Assembly (NCBI RefSeq): GCF_037893015.1
Contig: NC_133666.1
Span: 162,737,051-162,801,050 of the forward strand
Origin: Macrotis lagotis
Taxonomy: Eukaryota; Chordata; Mammalia; Peramelemorphia; Peramelidae
Direction: 5' to 3'
DNA: 64,000 nt
In this document: positions 56,286-64,000 of the stretch, in pieces
How positions within the stretch are numbered: the first letter of the stretch is position 1
Layout: every line of letters begins with the position of its first letter
Translations under genes and position numbers: made by a program
Notes under the pieces: model-generated
Databases searched by the model: none
Told to the model about the DNA's origin: nothing
What the model saw: only the letters and a program-made list of their open reading frames with translations

Positions 56286-56565
56286 GTGATTTTTTTAAAT
56301 TTAGTTTTAATGAATATTAAGTAATAAGAGCTTAACGTAATAATTATTATAATATGTAACTGAAGTTCCATGTATCATTTTAGTTTATTTTGTATTCCTT
56401 TAAGAAAGATGATTTCCCTTAGTCCTTTTCTTTTGTAAAATGAATAAATATTATTTTCTGAGGACAGAAAGAGCAATAATATTTGAGCATAACTTCAGGG
56501 AATCTCATGGCTTAATATTTGATTTCACTTTTATATTAGAAATCATATAGAAGAATAAACAGATG
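56286..56565. other. Unassigned AT-rich DNA
   Basis: Nothing recognised. Confidence 0.4.
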
Positions 56566-56582
56566 TCAGGTGACTTTTTAAA
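56566..56582. repeat. Target-site duplication, left (L1 56.6-60.7 kb)
   Basis: TCAGGTGACTTTTTAAA, matching 60674-60691 except for one extra T in the second copy. Confidence 0.93.
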
Positions 56583-56829
56583 GTTATTTTTATTAAAGAT
56601 AGTATTTGAGATTTACAATTTTCCGCCCAATCTTACTTCAATCCCCCCATCCCCCACCGGAAAGCAATCTGTCAGTCTTTACTTTGTTTCCATGTTGTAC
56701 CTTGATCCAAATTGGGTGTGATGAGAGAGAAATCATATCCTTAAAGAAGAGACAAGAAGTCTAAGAGGTAACAAGATCACAAAATAAGATATCTGTTTTT
56801 TTTCCTAAATTAAAGGGAATAGTCCTTGA

Positions 56830-58073
56830 ACTTTGTTCAAACTCCACAGCTCCTTATCTGGATAAAGATGGCACTCTCCTTTGCAGACAGCTCAAAATTG
56901 TTCCGGATTGTTGCACTGATGGGATCAGTGAGTCCTTCAAGGTTGATCATCATTCCCATGTTGCTGTTAGGGTATACAGTGTTTTTCTGGTTCTGCTCAT
57001 CTCACTCAGCATCAGTTCATCCAAATCACTCCAGGTTTCCCCGAATTCCTGTCCCTCCTGGTTTCTAATAGAACAATAGTGTTCTATGACATACATATAC
57101 CACAGTTTGCTAAGCCATTCCTCAATTGAAAGACGTTTACTTGATTTCCAATTCTTTGCTACCACAAACAGGGCTGCTATAAATATTTTTGTACAAGTAA
57201 TGTTTTTACCCTTTTTCATCATATCTTCAGGATATAGACCCAGTAGTGCTATGGCTGGGTCAAAGAGTATGCACATTTTTGTTGCCCTTTGGGTGTAGTT
57301 CCAAATAGCTCTCCAGAAGGGTTGGATGAGTTCACCGCTCCACCAACAGTCTAATAGTGTCCTAGATTTCCTACAACACTTCCATTGTGATCTGCAAAAG
57401 TTGTATTCACTATTTCTGCCTTTCTGCAGTTGATCATTAGGTTTTTATGCCCTAGTATATGGTCAATTTTTGTATAAGTTCCATGTACTGCATGGAAAAA
57501 GGTATATTCCTTTCTATCCCTTTTAGATCTCCTCCATAAGTCTACCATATCTAATTTTTCTAACAATCTATTTACCTCCTTAACTTCTTTCTTGTTTATT
57601 TTATGATTTGGTTTATCTAGATTTGAGAGTGGGAGGTTGAGGTCTCCCACTAGTAGAGTTTTGCTGTCTATGTCTTCCTGTAGTTCTTACAGCTTCTCCT
57701 CTAAGAATTTGGGTGCTGTCCCACTGGGTGCATATATGTTCAGTATTGAAATAACTTTATTGTCTATGGTACCTTTTAGGAGGATAAAGTTTCCTTCCTT
57801 ATCTCTTTTATCGCTATCTATTTTTGCTGCTGCTTTGTCTGAGATAAGGATCACTACCCCTGCTTTTTTTATTTCAGCTGAAGCAAAATATATTTTGCTC
57901 CAGCCTTTTACCTTTATTATATAAGTATCTCTCTGCTTTAAATGAGTTTCTTTTAAGCAGCATATTGCAAGATTTTGGTTTTTAATACACTCTGCTATTT
58001 GCTTACATTTTAAGGGAGAGTTCATCCCATTCACATTCATAGTTATGATTACTAATTCTTTATTGCCCTCCAT
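56830..58073 (-). pseudogene. L1 ORF2 remnant: endonuclease fused to C-terminal domain
   Basis: From the ATG near 58073 the endonuclease is well kept: 128 codons open to 57687, with NVNGMNSPLK, CCLKETH (usually CCLQETH) and AEIKKAGVVILISDKAAAKI in the correct frame, unlike the other copies. After a break the frame 57650-57351 continues through GDLNLPLSNLDKPNH and KLDMVDLWRR. At the point reading ADHN it jumps to sequence from the distal C-terminal domain (57276-56950, FDPAIALLGLYPEDMM). No RT motif remains. Confidence 0.92.
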
Positions 58074-58779
58074 GCTATCTTTCCTCTGTTTGTATTTTTC
58101 CCCTTTCCCCCTTTATTCATATCCCACAGTATTTTGTTTCTGAATACCACCCCCTTCAGTGTGTTCACCCTCCTATGTCACACCCTCCCCTCTCTTTCCC
58201 CTTTCCCTTTTCCCTTCCCTTCCTTTTGTTATTTCCCCCCTTTCCCCCCCCCCCCACTCTGCATCCCTGCTTTATTAGTTTTATTAGTTAACTGAGTAGG
58301 TGCAGGTTGACTTTAAGCCAAGTCTGATGAGAAGAAGATTCAGGTGTTTCTCATCTGCTCCCTTCTTCCCCTCTATTACCATAGGTTTTTTGTACCTCTT
58401 AGTGTAATGAGATTTACCTCATTCAATCCCCTCCCTCCTCCCATCTCTTTCCTGTCCCCCTTTTTAAAGAGGTAGTGTTTTTACATCATTCTATCTAAGT
58501 GAAAGAAAATTCTGAGTGTCTGTCTCTTCTATTTCAGTATATTATATTGAATAGAGTAAAATTCCTGAGAATTCCTGAGAATTATTAGATAGCAGTCTCA
58601 TGGATAGATCATGAATGTCCATCATTTCTGGCTAGGTATATTCTGTCTGTTAGAGTTACAATTCTCAAGATTTATAAGGATCTTTTTCCCCATGCTGGGA
58701 TATAGCCAGTTTCAACTTACTGGATAGCAGTTTTTTTCCTGTTACCACCCCTTTTTATAACCTTTTCTTGTGTCTCTTG

Positions 58780-59878
58780 AACCTCCTGTTTGATGTCAAA
58801 ATTTCTATTTAGCTCTGGTCTTTTCATCAGGAATTTTTGGAACTCTTCCCTCTTGTTAAATGTCCATCTTTTTCCCTGGAGGAGAAGGCTCAGCTTTGCA
58901 GGAAAGTAGATTCTTGGCCACATTCCAAGCTCCCTTGCTCTTCGAAATATCTAATTTCCAGCCCCTTCATTCCCTTAATGTTGGTGCAGCCAGGTCCTGT
59001 GTGATCCTTACTATGGCTCCTTGATATTTAAATTGTTTCTTTCTGGCTGCTTGCGGGATTTCCTCTTTTATCTGATAGTTCTGGAATTTGGCCACAACAT
59101 TCCTTGGTGTTTTCATTTTTCTGGTGGGGATCGATGTACTCTTTCAATAACTACTTTGCCCTCATATCCCATGATATCAGGGCAGTTTTCCATCAATAGA
59201 TCCTGTAATATTGAGTTCAGGCTTTTTTTTCTCTTCAATGTTTTCAGGAAGTCCTATGATTTTCAGGCTGCCCCTCCTCGATCACTTCTTGAAGTTGGTG
59301 GTTTTGTTGATGAGTTATTTTACATTTTCTTCTATTTTTTCTATTGTTTGATTTTGTCTTACTGACTCTTGTTGTCTCATGGAGTCATTAGTTTCTGTAG
59401 ACTTCATTCTTTTTTGGGGGGAGGAGCTTTCTTCATTAACCTTTTACAACTCCTTTTTCAGTTGGTCAATTCTACTTTTGAAAGAGCTTTTCATTTGACC
59501 AATTGAGCTTTTGAGAGAATTATTTTCTTTTTGCATTTGCCCAATTGAAGATCTGAGACAATTATTCTCATTTTGTATTTGTCCAATTGATGATGTGAGA
59601 GATTTATTCTCATTTTGTATCTGTCCAATTGAGGATCTGCGAGATTTAGTCTCCTTTTGCATTTGTCCAATTGTACTTTCTAAGGATTTGTTTTCTTGTT
59701 GCAAGGTATTAATGGTGTCTCCCAAAATTTTAAGGTCCTTCCTTATTTCTTCAAGGAAGTTTTTCTGTGCTAAAGACCAGGTCACATTCTCCTCAGAGGT
59801 TCTCGGTCTTTCTGAGTTAGTGTCTTTCCCTTCCACGAATTTTTCTATGGATCCACCTTTCCACTGACCCTTCTTCAT
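58780..59878 (-). pseudogene. L1 ORF1 remnant with five coiled-coil units
   Basis: The frame 59878-59444 is open for 144 codons: an N-terminal segment, then a coiled coil made of 14-residue units of the form SSIGQMQKENNSLK. The CCAATTG marker recurs at 59499, 59541, 59583, 59625 and 59667, exactly 42 bases apart. The frame closes near 59444. The RRM-like and C-terminal domains are readable in pieces between 59240 and 58780 (for example FLMKRPELNRNFDIKQEVQE). Two other L1s here have only two units. Confidence 0.92.
59499..59674. repeat. 42-base tandem repeat in L1 ORF1 coiled coil
   Basis: Five CCAATTG markers at a strict 42-base spacing. Each unit encodes 14 residues, or two heptads, so copy-number change preserves both frame and coiled-coil phase. 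Confidence 0.95.
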
Positions 59879-60673
59879 TTTGCTAAGACCTTGAGTTGGG
59901 AAGAGGCTGGTTCACAGGGGCTTGGGATTGCTAAAGGCTTTACTCACTGAATGCAATTTCTCTGGCTGGCCAGTAGGAGGTGCTGGTTGCTTTCTCTGGA
60001 GTGTCTGTGACCTTCTTTTAGGCCTTCTCCCTTTGCTTGAAGAGAGGAGTTGGAGCTATTGAATTCTTTTGCCTTCAGTCAGTGGTGGGCTTTACTCTAG
60101 CCTGAGGTCATTCCCTTGGATAGTCAGCTGGACTGATTCTTCTGCTCATCTGGGCCTGAGGCAGAAATAGTCTGCAAATGTTTGTTCTGGGAAGAGGCCT
60201 CAGCTGTAAAGGAGGCATGGACTCAGAGTTCCTCAGATTAGAGAAGCCCAGGGATGGTGTCCGAAGCTCTCCTGCACCAGAACTCTGCCCCCCACTCCAC
60301 AAGCTCCAGAGGGACAGCACCAACACTAGTGCCTCTGCTCCCTAGCAGAGGGAAACAAGCCCCGCCATTTAGCCCCACTGCTGATCCAGCAGGTCCTGCT
60401 CTTGGGCCCTCAGACTCCTGGCTCCAATTCAGCTGTTAATCTGGTTGATCTGGGGCTGATCCGCCCTCTGAGTCCAGACTCACCCACCAAAATTCGTCCA
60501 GTGCTGCTGGGAGAGACAGATCCTGAGGTAGATCTTCTTTCTCCTGGCTTTTCTTTCTGGGTTTTGTGGGTTGGATTTCTTTTAAGAGGTTTGTTTCATA
60601 TGATAGATGGGGAATGATCAGGAGACTTTAGAACTGTGTCTGTCTTCTCTCCACCATCTTGGCTGGAAGTCTT

Positions 60674-60691
60674 TCAGGTGACTTTTTTAAA
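60674..60691. repeat. Target-site duplication, right (L1 56.6-60.7 kb)
   Basis: TCAGGTGACTTTTTTAAA, partner of 56566-56582. Confidence 0.93.
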
Positions 60692-61429
60692 TCATCTAAA
60701 CTCTAGGAAATTCATTTTAATTATCTGTAAAACTGGGAGAAAATTTTGATAACTATGATAATATCCTCTGTGGGATTCAAAGTTGAAAGGATAGAAATGG
60801 AACTCAAAGGAAGAGCTAGTAGTCAATGAGCTCTTCCTAGTTCTTTTCCATGTTTATGACATTGAAAACTAAGATAAGAATGAAACATTTAAAAATAGTT
60901 CCTTCCCTCTATTCTGGCCCCTACATAGTTGGATAATCTCCTAGTTGGATAAGCATGAATTGAGGAATTGTGTCATCATAACAGTTTCTGGGACCATTTG
61001 GGCCTAAGAATAGTTATCCTGTTCCTTAATGATACCAATACCCATACAACCCTTCCATAGAATGAAAAAGTACTGCAAAGTATCTCCCTCAATTTTATTT
61101 CATGATTTTTAAAATTGATTAAATGGCAAATCATCTGTCTACTCCAACTTTTTCTGGGACATATATGTGTATTTGGGGGGCAATGGGGTGCAGTGGCAGT
61201 GGGGTAGGGTGAGAAGAAAGCTGTTAACTGTCCCCTGGTGCCTGGGAGTTTGTTCTAGGGTATTGAAATTTAAAAGATAAAGATAACACATTTCTTTGTT
61301 TTTTTTACAATAAAAGCAACATGTAATGAAAGATAACTTTGAAAGCTTAAAGCAATGATTGATACAGTGACCAATTATGATTACAAAGAACCCAAGGTGA
61401 AGCATGCAACCCACGTCTTTCCCAGGCTT
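60692..61429. other. Unassigned intergenic DNA
   Basis: No gene or named repeat. A 91-codon minus frame (61414-61139) has no recognisable content. Confidence 0.5.
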
Positions 61430-62090
61430 TTTTTTTATTTAAAAAAAGATTTTATTTATTTTGAGTTTTACAAATTTTCCCCAATCTTGCTTCCCTCCCC
61501 CACCCCCCACAGAAGGCAGTCTGTTAGTCTTTATGTTGTTTCTATGGTATACACTGATCTAAATTGAATGTGATGAGAGAGAAATCATATCCTTAAAGAA
61601 GAAACATAACGTATAAGAGATAGCAAAATTACATAATAGAATAATAGGGTTTTTTTTTTTCTAAAATAAAGGTAATATATAGTCTTTGGTCTTTGTTTAA
61701 ACTTCACAATTCTTTCTCTGGATACAGATGGTATTCTTTCTCCATCGCATACAGTCCAAAATTATGCCTGATTGTTGCTCTGATGGAATGAACAAGTCCA
61801 TTAAGTTTGATCATCACCCCCATGCCGCCATCAGGTGGTACAATGTTTCTCTAGTTCTGCTCATCTCGCTCAGCATCAGTTCATGCAAATCCTTCCATGC
61901 TTCCCTAAATTCCCACCCCTCCTGGTTTTTAATAGAAAAATAGTGTTCCATGACATACATATATCACATTTTGTTAAGTCATTCCTCAGTTGAAGGACAT
62001 TTCCTTGATTTCCAATTCTTTGCCACCACAAACAGTGCTGCTATGAATATTTTTTGTACAAGTGATGTTTTTATCATTTCTCATCAAAAA
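61430..62090 (-). mobile_element. L1 3' end, 5'-truncated
   Basis: AAAGATTTTATTTATTTTGA, CCCAATCTTGCTTCCCTCC and AATGTGATGAGAGAGAAATCA, then ORF2 C-terminal sequence to about 62090 on the minus strand. Same family as 27195-28345. Confidence 0.9.
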
Positions 62091-63178
62091 ATAACAGATT
62101 TCATTAAAAATGTAGAAGCAGCTGAGTTTATCACCTAGTTATCAAATATAATTTAGAAAATTAGGAAATGGTATACTTCCTCTTATTAACTATACCACAG
62201 GTACCTCCAAGAACCTGCTCTGCTCTGTTTTCCCTTCTTTCCCAAGAGTATGAAGGTTCCCGTTCTTCAGTAGATGATATTATTAGGGTTGATATTCAAG
62301 TCTCCTTCAAGTTAATATGTTTTAAAAATTCATAAGATCAGTATAATAAATATATATATACATATATATATACATATACACAATGATTATATTATTAAAT
62401 AAATGGTGGAAAGCATTATTGAAAGAGAATAGTTTCTTAATTATTTTGGCAATTTTTATGATTATGTCTTCTTTATCATAAAAACAGAAGATCCACATTT
62501 TCAAATACTCTTTAACAGCCCCCAATGACATAACAAAAATTTATCTGGCTGCTTCATGTAAATGAAAAGATTACAGAAAAGAAGTAAGATTTTAAGTTAT
62601 TGAAAAGTTAATGAAGATCTTTGAAAAACATATAATGAAACATACCTTCTCCCTCAATAGCAGTGAGCTAAGGAAGATAATATTTTAATCATTGATACAT
62701 GAAATCTATACTGAAATTCTTTGAATAATTATTTTTCTTCGTCAATCTTTCCTTAATGCTAATGTATTTGAAATAACTATTATGTAAAAACAAAAAGCAT
62801 TATGAAAATTATTTTCAAAAAAATTTATGTGATGGGGACATTTGGTATTATCTCTCCTACACACATTTTGCTAAACTTACCCTTTTGCCCAGTTTGCTAC
62901 TTAAACTCAGATTTATTGCTCATTGCATGCTGTAGGCCAGAAATTCACTAAAAGCAGCTAGCAGTGACAATGTTTATTTGATACAAGGTGCAACTCTGAA
63001 GTTCATCTTCTCTTTTTTTTTCTTTTGTAAGGGGAGTTATTTATTAGGCATTTTTGTTGAAGGAAGAAATGTCTGGAAAATGTATTAGTCTTTATTAAAG
63101 AATGATAATTCAATTATTTTATTAATAAAGGAGAAGCTTTGCTCTATGAAAAATACATCTTTAAATGTATCTATCCTT
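62091..63178. other. Unassigned AT-rich DNA with (TA)n run
   Basis: Contains an imperfect TATATACA microsatellite at 62346-62382. No gene recognised. Confidence 0.5.
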
Positions 63179-63182
63179 AATA

Positions 63183-63222
<40 letters not shown>

Positions 63223-63232
63223 CATATATATG
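63179..63232. repeat. (TA)n microsatellite
   Basis: TA repeats interrupted twice by CA. Confidence 0.95.
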
Positions 63233-63949
63233 GTTATTTCTTATCCCTTATCTGTGGGGTACAATTTTTTACTTCTTGCTTAAGGTGTTCATTTTGTATT
63301 AGGATAAATAAAATGGATTTATACAATTGTAAAGTAATAATCCAATATCCTTTTTATAGTCATGGCAATTTCAGCTATGACTAAAGTTGAGTAAAGTTGA
63401 GTGGTTGCTTTAAAAAAGAGGCTTTCGGGGGCAAGGGAAAAAATGAAATAAAATTATCAAATAATCTCCATCATTGTCAAATAAAACAAAACAAAACTAA
63501 GCATACATCATTTTTAATTTCTGAATGATTTTACTCCTAAAAATAATACCTTCATAAAACTGAATGAACTCCCTTAGAAATGGAATTTTGTAAGAGACTG
63601 GTCTACACTTGTAGTTTTCCTTGACTTCAAGGGATAATGCCTTCTATGCATTAGCCTTGATGGCTATTTAACATCAAGGAAAAGGATGAATGATATTGAT
63701 TTCACTTTATATTTTCCATGCATTTGCCTTATGCTTACAATAATCTCATATTATAACATACTTTCTCAATTTCTTCATCAAAGGAATGTTTTATTGTTTT
63801 ATTTCTTAATGTAGCTTCCATTTTAATTCTAACTTGTTGCCCAAATGACTGTGGTCCTTTGTATGCTATACTTTAAATTAATAAGCAGATTCTGACTATT
63901 CGCTTTTGAAAAAGAAAATATTTCATTTATTTAGAGTTGAAAAAGTCCT
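63233..63949. other. Unassigned intergenic DNA
   Basis: No gene or repeat recognised. Confidence 0.5.
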
Positions 63950-64000
63950 TGAGATGATCTGGCTCAATCCTTTCATTTTTGTAGCAGAGGAAACTGAGGC
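63950..64000 (-). mobile_element. MIR-type repeat, cut by window edge
   Basis: GAGATGATCTGGCTCAATCC and GCAGAGGAAACTGAGGC are the first part of a reverse MIR-like element continuing past the window. Confidence 0.6.

Larger units (their letters stand above)
56583..60673 (-). mobile_element. L1 element lacking the RT core
   Basis: On the minus strand: the 5' end at 60673 (GACTTCCAGCCAAGATGG), 5' UTR to 59879, ORF1 (59878 to about 58780), spacer, endonuclease (58073 to about 57385), then an abrupt join near 57380 to the ORF2 C-terminal third and the 3' UTR. About 2.3 kb, including the whole polymerase, is missing. Long TSDs show both ends are original. Confidence 0.95.

Overview
This is an intergenic stretch of a marsupial nuclear genome. 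The clearest sign is a family of short tRNA-type SINEs, seen more than a dozen times on both strands. They share a head resembling GGGGCAGCTAGGTGGCNCAG, a B-box-like GTTCAAATCC and an A-rich end after CCATTGCCTTGCAAAA. With them are L1 elements that begin GACTTCCAGCCAAGATGG, ORF1-only half-L1 (HAL1-type) elements, and SINEs with a BovB/RTE-like tail. The species cannot be settled from the window. I see no active protein-coding gene, no tRNA or rRNA gene, no CRISPR array and nothing prokaryotic. Most open frames are fragments of retroelements, microsatellite artefacts or chance.

Layout. 1-235: 5' end of a minus-strand HAL1 that runs off the window. 297-2115: a full-length processed pseudogene of the mitochondrial carrier SLC25A16 on the minus strand, bounded by a 19-base target-site duplication (TSD). 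2.3-3.7 kb: MIR and SINE remnants. 4.4-8.46 kb: a plus-strand L1 that has lost ORF1 and the reverse-transcriptase (RT) core. 8.5-12.9 kb: mostly unassigned DNA, holding a SINE interrupted by a 105-base inverted copy of sequence 1.5 kb away. 12.9-15.55 kb: a plus-strand HAL1. 15.7-23.5 kb: old MIR/SINE/CR1/L2 fragments and microsatellites. 23.5-27 kb: two internally deleted or 5'-truncated L1s, the second split by SINEs. 27.2-28.35 kb: a minus-strand L1 3' end. 28.4-28.65 kb: a MER5A-like DNA transposon. 29.2-35.8 kb: a near-full-length minus-strand L1. 36-38.45 kb: older LINE debris. 38.74-50.1 kb: one plus-strand L1 split by SINEs, a 2-kb LTR element and a minus-strand HAL1 that itself carries SINEs. 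50.1-56.3 kb: decayed L1 pieces with younger SINEs. 56.6-60.7 kb: a minus-strand L1 lacking the RT core. 61.4-62.1 kb: another L1 3' end. The rest is AT-rich unassigned DNA.

How the parts relate. The L1 machinery explains almost everything here. It supplied the RT and endonuclease for the SINEs, the HAL1s and the SLC25A16 retrocopy, all of which show L1-type signatures (A-rich tails, 7-19 base TSDs). All L1 copies are dead: the two RT domains that can be read have lost catalytic residues, and the ORFs carry frameshifts and stops. The points most worth a second look are the templated inverted insertion at 9.5/11.1 kb, the variable number of 42-base coiled-coil units in L1 ORF1, the nested 38.7-50.1 kb stack with its small LTR element, and the recurrent loss of the RT core. 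I did not find a convincing new functional system.
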